In this document: in pieces, positions 56,562-64,000 of the stretch
How positions within the stretch are numbered: position 1 is the first letter of the stretch
Layout of the letters: every line of letters begins with the position of its first letter
Assembly: GCA_902575095.1 (NCBI GenBank)
Contig: CACGPY010000001.1
Span: 132,464 to 196,463, forward strand
Direction: 5' to 3'
DNA length: 64,000 bases
DNA from: an uncultured Pelagibacteraceae bacterium
Lineage (GTDB): Bacteria > Pseudomonadota > Alphaproteobacteria > Pelagibacterales > Pelagibacteraceae
The notes under the pieces: generated by a model
What the model was told of the DNA's origin: nothing
Seen by the model: only the letters and a program-made list of their open reading frames with translations
Databases searched by the model: none
Made by a program: the position numbers and the translations under genes

Positions 56562-57314
56562 TTATTTTTTTTCAGTAGGTTTTTTTTCAGCAGGTTTTTT
56601 TTCTTCGGGTTTTTTATCCGCACTTTCTTTAGACTTATCGTCTTTTTTAGCTGCTTCTCCTTCTTTAGCAGCTGCTTCTGCTCCCTCTGCAGGAACTTCA
56701 CCTTCTGCACCCTCAGCTGCTGCTTCTCCCTCTGCTGGTTTTTCAGGTTCTTTAATTATCGTTGGAGACGCAACTGTTGCAATAACGAAATCTCTATCTG
56801 TAATAGTTGGGGAAACATCGTTCTCTAATTTCACTGATGAAATTTTTATACTTGTGCCAATATCTGTTCCAGCCAGATCTACAATTATCTCGTTAGGTAT
56901 ATTTTCAGCTGGGCATTTTAATTCAACTTTTCTTCTAACAATATTTAATACTCCCCCCCTTTTAAGGCCTGGTGAGTCAGGGTGATTGATAAATTTAACC
57001 GGAATTTCTAATATAACTTTTTTCCCTGAAACTATTCTCATAAAATCAATATGAATGGGCTCTTCAGAAACTACATTAAAAGCTACATCTCTAGGAATAA
57101 CTTTTTCTTTCTTTCCATCAATATCTAACTCTAAAACTTTTGATAAAAACGTATCTGAACTAACTATATTTTTAATCTCTTTTTTAGAAATAGAAATGTT
57201 TTGATTTGCATCCTTACCTCCATATATTATGGCTGGTATTAAACCATCTGATCTAAGTTTATTATTAGATCCAGAAGAGGTGTTCACTCTTTTTATTGCC
57301 TTTAAATTGTTCAT
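56562..57314 (-). CDS. rplY: 50S ribosomal protein L25 (CTC/TL5 type)
   Basis: Binds 5S rRNA. Residues about 1-185 form the L25 and TL5 domains (SDGLIPAIIYGGKDANQN; PVKFINHPDSPGLKRGGVLN in the C-terminal beta domain). Residues about 190-250 are a low-complexity tail of Glu, Ala, Pro and Lys ending in repeats of the type PEEKKPAEKKPTEKK. Such a tail is common in alphaproteobacterial L25. Follows prs 49 bp away and sits in front of pth. Confidence 0.95.
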   Translation of the reverse strand: MNNLKAIKRVNTSSGSNNKLRSDGLIPAIIYGGKDANQNISISKKEIKNIVSSDTFLSKVLELDIDGKKEKVIPRDVAFNVVSEEPIHIDFMRIVSGKKVILEIPVKFINHPDSPGLKRGGVLNIVRRKVELKCPAENIPNEIIVDLAGTDIGTSIKISSVKLENDVSPTITDRDFVIATVASPTIIKEPEKPAEGEAAAEGAEGEVPAEGAEAAAKEGEAAKKDDKSKESADKKPEEKKPAEKKPTEKK

Positions 57315-57363
57315 AAGTTAATTGAAGAGGGTATATAACCCATGATCTTAATCAAAACAAGTA

Positions 57364-58296
57364 TTAATTAAATAAATCAGATACCGAATTAGAATTTGCA
57401 ATCCTTTTAATTGCCTCTGACATTAATGAAGATATAGATAAAACCTCAATTTTAGTATTATTATTAATTTTTTTACTATTATCTATAGTGTCTGTCACTA
57501 TAAGTTTCTTAATTTTTGAATTTTTGATTTTTTTTGCCGCATCTCCGCTTAACACACCATGAGAAATGAATACATAAACTTCATTTGCTCCATTTTTAAT
57601 TAAAGCATTAACAGCATTAATAATTGTTCCTCCACTATCAATTATATCATCAACAATTATACATGTTTTATTTTTAACATTTCCTAAAATATTCATAACT
57701 TCAGACTTACCGGGAGCAGGTCTTCTTTTATCTATAATTGCTAAATCTGCTTTTATTCTATTTGCTAGATCTCTAGTTCTTGCGACACCCCCAACATCTG
57801 GAGAAACACATATGAGTTTTTTATTAACCAACTTTTTTTTAATATATTTTGCAAATAGTGGAGCGGTATATAAATTATCAACAGGCATATCAAAGAACCC
57901 TTGGATTTGACCAGCATGTAAGTCTACAGTAACAACTCTGGTTGCACCCGCATTAGTAATTAAATTTGCCATCACTTTGGCTGAGATGGAAGTTCTTGGT
58001 GCTACCTTACGATCTTGTCTTGCATAACCAAAATATGGAATTACAGCTGTTATAGTTTTAGCTGAGGATCTTTTTAATGCATCAATTACTAAAAGCAATT
58101 CCATTAAATTATCATTTGCTGGGTTTGAGGTTGATTGAATTACAAATACACTATTACCTCTAATATTTTCATTTATTTCTATATAAATTTCTCCATCAGA
58201 AAATCTTCTGATATTAGTATTAATGAGTTTTAATTTTAGGTTTTTAGCAATATTTTTACTAAGTTTTAAATTGCTAGTTCCAGATAAAATTTTCAT
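57364..58296 (-). CDS. prs: Ribose-phosphate pyrophosphokinase (PRPP synthase)
   Basis: Makes PRPP from ribose-5-phosphate and ATP. FSDGEIYIEI, YFGYARQDRK (ATP site), VDLHAGQIQGFF and the PRPP loop VDDIIDSGGTI are all present. Length 310. Its product is used by HisG and the purine pathway encoded in this window. Confidence 0.97.
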   Translation of the reverse strand: MKILSGTSNLKLSKNIAKNLKLKLINTNIRRFSDGEIYIEINENIRGNSVFVIQSTSNPANDNLMELLLVIDALKRSSAKTITAVIPYFGYARQDRKVAPRTSISAKVMANLITNAGATRVVTVDLHAGQIQGFFDMPVDNLYTAPLFAKYIKKKLVNKKLICVSPDVGGVARTRDLANRIKADLAIIDKRRPAPGKSEVMNILGNVKNKTCIIVDDIIDSGGTIINAVNALIKNGANEVYVFISHGVLSGDAAKKIKNSKIKKLIVTDTIDNSKKINNNTKIEVLSISSLMSEAIKRIANSNSVSDLFN

Positions 58297-58346
58297 GAAA
58301 TGTAACTATTTATACCTTATTTCCATATCTTTTCAAATTAATAAAG

Positions 58347-59099
58347 TTAAAGTAAGCGAACTGTAGATATACATCTTCCATAATCTTTGTGCTTTAATAT
58401 AGTTGATCTTCTGTAACTAAAAAAATTACTTTTTTCAGCGAAAGTATCTTTATCTACATGATCAACCTTAACACCTAATTTTAAGAGTTTATCAGAAACA
58501 AATTTTCTTAAATTAAACAGTTTTTTTACTTTTGTTTTTTTTGTGAAATATATTTTGTTTTTCCAAGATTTTGACACAAACTTTTTGTAAAATTTTAAGT
58601 CTACTTCATAACTTTTATTACCAATACAAGGACCAACTGCTGCATAGATTTTATTTTTGGATTTTAATCTTTTAATTTTTTTAATTGTATTATCAATTAT
58701 ACCGGAAAAAGCGCCCTTCCATCCTGCATGTATGCATCCTACAATTTGATTTTTAATGTCACAAACAATAATAGGCACGCAGTCTGCAGTTACTACTCCT
58801 AAAGCTAAATCTTTCATTTGAGTTACCATTGCGTCTGCTTTTATCTTTTTTCTGAAATTATTCTTTTTTATTTCAACTACTTTATTACTATGAGTTTGAT
58901 GCATTAGTATTAATTTAGCTCTTTCTACTGCCATGAATTTTGCAACAAATTTTAGATTCTTTTGAATATTTTTTTTATTATCTTTTGAGCCTCTCCCACA
59001 ATTTAAACCTTTATAGATACCCTTCGAAAACCCTTTTTTTCTTGAGAAAAAACAGTGTTTTATTTCTTTCATCTTTTTGAAGCTCTTTGAGTAAAACAT
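58347..59099 (-). CDS. pgeF: Peptidoglycan-editing/multicopper-like YfiH family protein
   Basis: DUF152 family, once called polyphenol oxidase or laccase-domain protein, related to purine nucleoside phosphorylase/adenosine deaminase activities and to peptidoglycan editing. Motifs: MHQTHSNKVVEI, VTADCVPIIVCD, CIHAGWKGAF and AVGPCIGNKSYEV. Start ATG 59099 overlaps the previous stop region. Length 250. Its exact in vivo reaction in this organism is not certain. Confidence 0.9.
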   Translation of the reverse strand: MFYSKSFKKMKEIKHCFFSRKKGFSKGIYKGLNCGRGSKDNKKNIQKNLKFVAKFMAVERAKLILMHQTHSNKVVEIKKNNFRKKIKADAMVTQMKDLALGVVTADCVPIIVCDIKNQIVGCIHAGWKGAFSGIIDNTIKKIKRLKSKNKIYAAVGPCIGNKSYEVDLKFYKKFVSKSWKNKIYFTKKTKVKKLFNLRKFVSDKLLKLGVKVDHVDKDTFAEKSNFFSYRRSTILKHKDYGRCISTVRLL

Positions 59100-59100
59100 T

Positions 59101-60162
59101 TTAAAATCCAGCAAAATTATCTTTTCTAAATTTATAGGCCAAAACTACTTTAAACAAGTCCCCCATGTATCTAGGACTTAACAATCTCTTTATCCTTAAA
59201 TATAAATTAGTTTGTTCTGTGAATTTCATTTTCTTAGCTACTTTTTCAGCTCTTTTAATTATTCCCATGCTTTTCAAGAATTGTCTTTGAGTAATAACAT
59301 TCTTAATATTCAAATTATTTTTTGAAAAGAATTCTTTTAAAAGTTCAAAATTGACATGGGAAGTAATATCTGCTTTCCCAAGATTTTTTAATAGATCATT
59401 TCTTTTATGTTTCATAACTGATTGTAATGTATTTTGATTATTTGATTTAAAATATCCATAATCAATTAATAAAATACACCCTTTTAATTGTTTTATTTTT
59501 TTTGCTATTTTTTTTAGTTCTTGAAAGCCTATCTTTGGAAATTCAATAAATTTTAATTCTTTTAATGATTTAAAAGATTTAATAATTTTTTTATCGTATC
59601 TTGAACTTTTTCTTAAAATTTCTTTTATTTTAAAATTTGTATCAAGCTCGTAGTTTTTTTCGAATAATGAATTTTTTATTTTTTTAAATTGTTTAATTGG
59701 TATTGCATCAAAAAATTCATTTCCAAAAAAAATTACAGGTCCTTTTTTAACATCATCTAAATTTCTTATCCATTTTACGTTTTTACTATCTATATTTTTC
59801 TTTTGAATCCTCTTGAGATAATTACTTTCCTCAAATAGAAATATTTTTTTTACCATGTCAAATTCGGGGAATCGTTTGAAAGATCTGAGTAAAACTCTTA
59901 TTAGAGTTCCATCTCCTGGACCTAACTCTACTATACTAAGATTTTTTGGTTTACCAAAAGTCTCCCAGCAAGTTATGATCCAAATTGCAATCATCTCAGA
60001 AAACAAATCAGAAATTTTTGGTGAAGTAATGTAATCACCTTTTTTACCAAAAGGATTTTTTGAAGAATAATATCCAAATTTTTTATCGTAAAGTACATTT
60101 TGAAAAAATTTATCTACTGGAAGGACTTTAGAATTTTTAAAAAATGCTTTGAGAGTTTTCAT
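59101..60162 (-). CDS. SAM-dependent methyltransferase, MidA/NDUFAF7 family
   Basis: Arginine-type methyltransferase related to NDUFAF7, an assembly factor of complex I in mitochondria. SITSPKISDLF-like block, VELGPGDGTLIRVLLRS (SAM site), FFGNEFFDAIPI and LLIDYGYF are typical. ATG 60162 gives MKTLKAFFKNSKVLPVDKF and 353 residues; a longer frame upstream lies within lgt. The ATGA overlap with lgt supports this start. A role in complex I assembly is inferred from the family. Confidence 0.85.
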   Translation of the reverse strand: MKTLKAFFKNSKVLPVDKFFQNVLYDKKFGYYSSKNPFGKKGDYITSPKISDLFSEMIAIWIITCWETFGKPKNLSIVELGPGDGTLIRVLLRSFKRFPEFDMVKKIFLFEESNYLKRIQKKNIDSKNVKWIRNLDDVKKGPVIFFGNEFFDAIPIKQFKKIKNSLFEKNYELDTNFKIKEILRKSSRYDKKIIKSFKSLKELKFIEFPKIGFQELKKIAKKIKQLKGCILLIDYGYFKSNNQNTLQSVMKHKRNDLLKNLGKADITSHVNFELLKEFFSKNNLNIKNVITQRQFLKSMGIIKRAEKVAKKMKFTEQTNLYLRIKRLLSPRYMGDLFKVVLAYKFRKDNFAGF

Positions 60163-60944
60163 TTTTTTTTCATAACATTCAAAATAACTATACCTATTGT
60201 TATCATACAAAAGCTTAAAATAGTGCCCATGCTAACTAGATCAAACACATATCCTATTTGAGAGTCAGGTTCTCTAAAAATTTCAGATATAATCCTAAAT
60301 ATTCCATAGAAAATTAAAAATAAATAAGAACATTCACCCATTTTGTATTTTCTTTTAAAAATTGATAAATTTAAAATTATAAACAAAACTATACCTTCAA
60401 GTATCGCTTCATATATTTGAGAAGGATGTCTTTGCAACATATCTATTGACGGAAAAACTACACCCCAAGGTACCGATGTTGCTTTACCAATTAATTCTCC
60501 GTTTATAAAGTTGGCTACTCGTCCAAGAAATATCCCAATAGGCGATACACATGCTATTACATCTAAATAAAAGAAAGTCGGCAACCCTCTTTTAGATGTG
60601 AATAAATATGTTCCGAAAACTATTCCAATAAGGGCGCCGTGAAAAGACATCCCCCCTTCCCAAATTTTAATTATTTCTATTGGATTGGAGATAAAATAAC
60701 TTAGATTGTAGAATATTATATAACCAATACGTCCACCAATAATTATAGATAAAATTAAATATGTAATTAAATCATCAAATTCGTTTTCATCTAATTTGAG
60801 ATTGTTTTCTTTTGAAATTTTTATGATTATTTTTTTTCCTAACCACCATCCAAAAATTATTCCAAAGATATATGCTAGCGAGTACCACCTGATAGCCACA
60901 AACCCAAAATCTATTAAAACAGGGTCTAAATTATGGGTATACAT
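60159..60944 (-). CDS. lgt: Prolipoprotein diacylglyceryl transferase
   Basis: Attaches diacylglycerol to the lipobox cysteine, the step before LspA. About seven membrane helices; MSFHGALIGI (H102), the Lgt signature GRVANFINGELIGKATSVPWGV (in part, about residues 141-160) and HPSQIYEA are all conserved. Length 261. It is divergent from ubiK, 51 bp away. Confidence 0.97.
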   Translation of the reverse strand: MYTHNLDPVLIDFGFVAIRWYSLAYIFGIIFGWWLGKKIIIKISKENNLKLDENEFDDLITYLILSIIIGGRIGYIIFYNLSYFISNPIEIIKIWEGGMSFHGALIGIVFGTYLFTSKRGLPTFFYLDVIACVSPIGIFLGRVANFINGELIGKATSVPWGVVFPSIDMLQRHPSQIYEAILEGIVLFIILNLSIFKRKYKMGECSYLFLIFYGIFRIISEIFREPDSQIGYVFDLVSMGTILSFCMITIGIVILNVMKKK

Positions 60945-60995
60945 AGTTACTTATATCATATTTGAAATTAAGATGGTCATCAAATAAGATAAGTT

Positions 60996-61241
60996 ATGAG
61001 TAATTCAGAAAAAATTTTAAAATCGTTATCTAATTTAATTGAAAATGGTATTTTAACCTCCAAAGATATCAGAAATGAAATTTCTACTGATTTAAAATTC
61101 CAAAAAAGTAAAATATTAAATAAACTTGAGCTTGTATCTAAAGAAGAATTTGAAGTTCTTAAAAAAATCGTTCAGAAACAAGGTGAAACTATTAAGAAGT
61201 TATCTAAAAACAAAAAAATTAAAAAGGTAAAGAAATCTTAA
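60996..61241 (+). CDS. ubiK: Ubiquinone synthesis accessory factor UbiK (BMFP family)
   Basis: An 81-residue coiled-coil protein of the membrane-fusogenic BMFP family. After a variable N-terminal helix comes NKLELVSKEEFEVLKKIVQKQ, where L-LV-REEFEVV is the family core, and a Lys-rich tail. In enterobacteria it helps the Ubi complex under air. Its 3' end overlaps the convergent kinase gene by 23 bp. Confidence 0.8.
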   Translation: MSNSEKILKSLSNLIENGILTSKDIRNEISTDLKFQKSKILNKLELVSKEEFEVLKKIVQKQGETIKKLSKNKKIKKVKKS

Positions 61242-62538
61242 CTTGCAGACCGTTATATTTACTTTTTCCTAACTGAATACTGCCGCCGTGAGAATTAATA
61301 ATATCTTCAACAATTGCTAGACCTAGTCCGACTCCAGACTGATTTAAGCTTCTACTTTTATCTAGTCTAAAAAAAGGTTTGAAAACATTTTTATACTGGT
61401 CTTCAGGAATGCCTGGACCATCATCATCAAAAATTACAAAGGACCTATTATTTCCTTTTTGAATATCAATATCTACTTTATTTCCATAAGTTAATCCATT
61501 TTGAATTATGTTTTCAAAAGATCTTTTTAATGCAGTTGGTCTTGCTTTTAATTCTACAGTTTCCTTATTCCTTTTTATGGAAATTTTATCATTATTAAAT
61601 TTATTTTTAATAGAATTTAACATGTCATTTAGGTCGATTTTAGTAGTGCTTTCTTGTGATTGAGTTTTAGCAAATTCTAAATAATCGTTTAGCATTTTTT
61701 CCATCTCATCGATATCATTTGACATTTGTTTTGATATATCTTTTTGTTGCAACATTGCTAGTTGTAATTTTAAACGAGTTAAAGGAGTCCGCAAATCATG
61801 GCTAATACCAGAAAGCATTTCCGCCCTTTGATTTAAATGACGATTAATTCTTTTAGCCATTCTATCAAATTCAAAAGCAGCTTTTCTTATTTCTTGCGAT
61901 CCTGAAGCCCTAAAATCATTTACATAATCTCCTTTTCCAAATCTCTCAGCAGCTTTAGCTAATTTTACCAGAGGTTTGGTTTGATTTTTTAAAAAGATTA
62001 AAGCGATTATTATTAAAATTAAAGAGGGAAGTGTGGTCCATAAAACGAAAAGTCTTACCGAAGAAGCTGAGACTAATTCTTTAGGTACCAAAAATTCTAT
62101 AACATCATTATTTGATCGAATTTTAATCTCAACCGCATTTTTGAATTTTGATGTATTAAACCAATAATTATTATTTCCAAAAACAGATTTTAATTCTCTT
62201 CTTAATGATCGGTCCATGGGACTGAATCGTCTTTCACCACTTTTACTAGGAAACACCTCCTGATTTATTCCAATTTCAAAATTAAAGTTATTCTTATAAC
62301 TATCAGTAAAAAAATCTAAATTTTTGTTATCATTTTGATAAACTTCCTCTATAGTTTTTAATTGGTTAACTAAAGATCGAGTCATATTTTTATTAACTTT
62401 TATCCAAATACTGTCGTAGAAAACAATTGTTATAATTATTTGCAAAATAATTGTTGGGGCAGCAACAATTATTAAAGCTCTATAAAAAAGTCTTTTGGGC
62501 AAAATATATTTTATAAAATTATTCAATCCAGAGAACAT
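61219..62538 (-). CDS. EnvZ-like sensor histidine kinase
   Basis: A 439-residue inner-membrane kinase: helix 1 (about residues 20-40), a periplasmic domain (about 45-160), helix 2 (about 163-183), HAMP (185-238), then phospho-acceptor H247 in SGISHDLRTPLTRL and an ATPase domain with DDDGPGIPEDQ and SGVGLGLAIVEDI. It overlaps the response regulator by 20 bp. Together they form one of probably few two-component systems in such a small genome. The signal is unknown. Confidence 0.92.
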   Translation of the reverse strand: MFSGLNNFIKYILPKRLFYRALIIVAAPTIILQIIITIVFYDSIWIKVNKNMTRSLVNQLKTIEEVYQNDNKNLDFFTDSYKNNFNFEIGINQEVFPSKSGERRFSPMDRSLRRELKSVFGNNNYWFNTSKFKNAVEIKIRSNNDVIEFLVPKELVSASSVRLFVLWTTLPSLILIIIALIFLKNQTKPLVKLAKAAERFGKGDYVNDFRASGSQEIRKAAFEFDRMAKRINRHLNQRAEMLSGISHDLRTPLTRLKLQLAMLQQKDISKQMSNDIDEMEKMLNDYLEFAKTQSQESTTKIDLNDMLNSIKNKFNNDKISIKRNKETVELKARPTALKRSFENIIQNGLTYGNKVDIDIQKGNNRSFVIFDDDGPGIPEDQYKNVFKPFFRLDKSRSLNQSGVGLGLAIVEDIINSHGGSIQLGKSKYNGLQVKISLPF

Positions 62539-63196
62539 AGCCTGAACCTCTTATTGTTTGAAGATATTTTGGATTTTTTGGATCTCTCTCCAACTTTTGT
62601 CTTAACCTTGTGATCATAACGTCTATAGATCTCTCCTGATTGATACCAGAAATTTTTCCTATCTCCTCTCTTGAATAAGTTACACCTGGATTAGATAGCA
62701 TTTCAATTAGAACTTTTTTTTCAGAATTATTAATCTTTTTTGACACATTATGTAAATTTATTGTCATTTTATTTAAGTCAATTATGGCTGCGCCTACATT
62801 ATGTTTAGATCTTAAGTCAATTTTACTATTTTTATTAATTATATTTTTAATCCGTAGAAGTAATTCCTTTGGCTCAAATGGTTTTCCAATGTAATCATCA
62901 GCTCCAAGTTCTAACCCTTTAATTCTATTTTCTACCTCACCTTTTGCTGTAAGTAATATTATAGGTACTTTAATTTTTTTTTTCACTTCTTTAGTCAATT
63001 CATAACCATTCTGACCGGGCATCATCACGTCCAATATAATTATATCAAATTTTAAAAATTGTAACTTTTCTTTAGCTTGATCTGCATTTTCAGCAGTCGA
63101 AACTATATAATTATTTTCAGACAAATAATCCTTTAAAAGATTACGTATTCTGTCATCATCATCAACGAGTAGAATATGGTCTTTATCCTTTTTCAT
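62519..63196 (-). CDS. OmpR-family response regulator (PetR-like)
   Basis: Receiver domain with acidic pocket VDDDDR, phosphorylation site D56 in IIILDVMMPGQNGYEL, and the conserved LLTAKGE and KPFEPKELLLRI; then a winged-helix DNA-binding domain with SREEIGKISG and IDVMITRLRQKLE. Length 225. In Rhodobacter a MarR/OmpR pair (petP-petR) sits near the bc1 genes; here the same pair lies about 8 kb from petABC, but the equivalence is inferred. Confidence 0.92.
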   Translation of the reverse strand: MKKDKDHILLVDDDDRIRNLLKDYLSENNYIVSTAENADQAKEKLQFLKFDIIILDVMMPGQNGYELTKEVKKKIKVPIILLTAKGEVENRIKGLELGADDYIGKPFEPKELLLRIKNIINKNSKIDLRSKHNVGAAIIDLNKMTINLHNVSKKINNSEKKVLIEMLSNPGVTYSREEIGKISGINQERSIDVMITRLRQKLERDPKNPKYLQTIRGSGYVLWIE

Positions 63197-63626
63197 TTAT
63201 TATCTTTTTTAAAACATCCTTAAATTTAATAACTGAGTCTGAACTTGAGTTTTTTAAAGCATTAAATATTCTTTTTTTTTGACTGTTGTAAACTGTTTCA
63301 AAAAAAATTTTACCTTCCTTATCTAAAAATAAGTTTTTCTTTCTAGTATCATACTTGTCTTGAATTTGTTTGATCATCCTTGATTTTATTAAATCTCTAA
63401 GAACTCTATTCAAACTCTGTTTTGTTACCTTTAATCTAAAAATTAGTTCACCTAAATTAATTCCAGGATTTCCCTCAATTAAATTTAGAGCCCTTAAGTG
63501 AGCAGGCCCAAAAAACTTTTTAGATAAAATTTCTTTTGGATCAGAAAAAGTTTCTCTGTATGCGTAATAAAGCAACTGTATGAACTCTTTTATTTGTTCG
63601 TCCTTTAAATAAAGCAAATCTTTCAT
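63183..63626 (-). CDS. MarR-family transcriptional regulator (PetP-like)
   Basis: A 147-residue winged-helix protein. Helix-turn-helix LGELIFRLKVTKQSLNRVLRDL (in part) around residues 60-80, followed by the wing DKYDTRKKNLFLDKEG. It is first in the set with the response regulator (14-bp overlap), so the three regulators are likely one operon. It diverges from ilvE across a 75-bp AT-rich gap. The ligand is unknown. Confidence 0.88.
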   Translation of the reverse strand: MKDLLYLKDEQIKEFIQLLYYAYRETFSDPKEILSKKFFGPAHLRALNLIEGNPGINLGELIFRLKVTKQSLNRVLRDLIKSRMIKQIQDKYDTRKKNLFLDKEGKIFFETVYNSQKKRIFNALKNSSSDSVIKFKDVLKKIINEKG

Positions 63627-63701
63627 ATTGGTAAGTTATATTGACTTATTCTTATTTTGAATATACTTTTTTCTAAAAAAAAAATCTATATATTCAAAAA
63701 A

Positions 63702-64000
63702 ATGGAAAGCGTTCCTTACGATAAAAGATCAGGAAAAATTTGGTTCAATGGAAAAACTGTAGATTGGGCCGATGCAAACATTCACATTCTTAATCATGGC
63801 CTCCATTATGCTAGTTGTGTTTTTGAAGGGGAAAGAGTTTATGATGGAGAAATATTTAAATTAGAAGAGCATACAACAAGATTGTTTTATTCTGCAAATA
63901 GAATGGGAATAAAGGTGCCTTACACAGAAAATGAAATTAATGAGGCCTGTAAAAAGATTATTAATATTCAAAAAGTTCAAAACGGATATGTAAGACCTAT
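63702..64000 (+). CDS. ilvE: Branched-chain amino acid aminotransferase, 5' part
   Basis: Cut by the window edge; the first 99 residues are visible. MESVPYDKRSGKIWFNGKTV, then ILNHGLHYASCVFEGERVYDG (in part) and KLEEHTTRLFYSANRMGI match class IV PLP aminotransferases of the IlvE type. The PLP lysine lies beyond the window. It is divergent from the MarR gene. D-amino-acid transaminase is possible in principle but the N-terminus is IlvE-like. Confidence 0.9.
   Translation, partial: MESVPYDKRSGKIWFNGKTVDWADANIHILNHGLHYASCVFEGERVYDGEIFKLEEHTTRLFYSANRMGIKVPYTENEINEACKKIINIQKVQNGYVRP

Noticed and set aside
57329-57341. Small hairpin GGGT-ATATA-ACCC before rplY
   Set aside because: A 4-bp stem is too weak and no T-run or known leader motif accompanies it.
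60163-60210. Extra 16 codons at the start of the MidA-family gene
   Set aside because: They lie within lgt and are not family-like; ATG 60162 overlaps the lgt stop as ATGA, a usual coupling.
63637-63665. Inverted repeat TATATT-N17-AATATA between marR and ilvE as a MarR operator
   Set aside because: In such AT-rich DNA a 6-bp A/T repeat is expected by chance; no stronger symmetry was seen.

Overview
The window is a single AT-rich, extremely compact stretch of alphaproteobacterial chromosome. Gene content and style point to the SAR11 clade (Pelagibacterales): shortened proteins, lysine/isoleucine/asparagine-rich coding, gaps of a few bases, overlapping starts and stops, a CcrM methylase, and a carotenoid-to-retinal cassette. 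The clade is inferred from these traits, not from a database match. No insertion sequence, phage gene, CRISPR array or defence island is visible. No gene-free stretch exceeds 300 bases; the longest gap is about 134 bp, upstream of groES.

Layout. 1-1.7 kb: hisZ-hisG (first step of histidine synthesis), convergent with groES-groEL. 3.9-10.3 kb (+): HAD phosphatase, ribF, ileS, lspA, a BamF-like lipoprotein, pgi. 10.3-18 kb (mostly -): rsmD-purD, then an envelope block ubiA-msbA-waaA-lpxK-acyltransferase. 18-21.5 kb: small redox and Fe-S genes. 22.3-27.8 kb (+): a complete aa3-type cytochrome oxidase operon (ctaC, ctaD, ctaB, a 36-residue CoxF-like ORF, ctaG, ctaE, SURF1), followed by thrC and a peroxiredoxin. 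29.6-42.1 kb (-): one collinear run in transcription order DUF721, dsbA-like, smc, atpI-B-E-F'-F, crtI-crtB-crtY-blh, ispH, thrB, rnhA. 42.1-51.8 kb: mutY, FAD monooxygenase, ccrM, rnhB, uracil-DNA glycosylase, TPR protein, ispE, tRNA-Gln, cca, greA, hemF. 52.3-54.9 kb (+): petABC, the cytochrome bc1 complex. 54.9-60.9 kb (-): ychF, pth, rplY, prs, pgeF, a MidA-family methyltransferase and lgt. 61-64 kb: ubiK, a sensor kinase/response regulator/MarR set resembling PetR/PetP, and the start of ilvE.

How they work together. The window is dominated by energy conversion: quinone (ubiA, ubiK), bc1 complex, terminal oxidase with its heme and copper assembly factors, and the membrane sector of ATP synthase. 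Directly behind the F0 genes lies the pathway from phytoene formation to retinal, the chromophore of proteorhodopsin, which itself is not in the window. This retinal cassette, a SMC protein with no recognisable hinge, the GANTC sites upstream of ccrM, a terminator embedded in hisG, and divergent genes sharing an ATGCAT start are the most notable observations. Most of the rest is well-conserved core genome.
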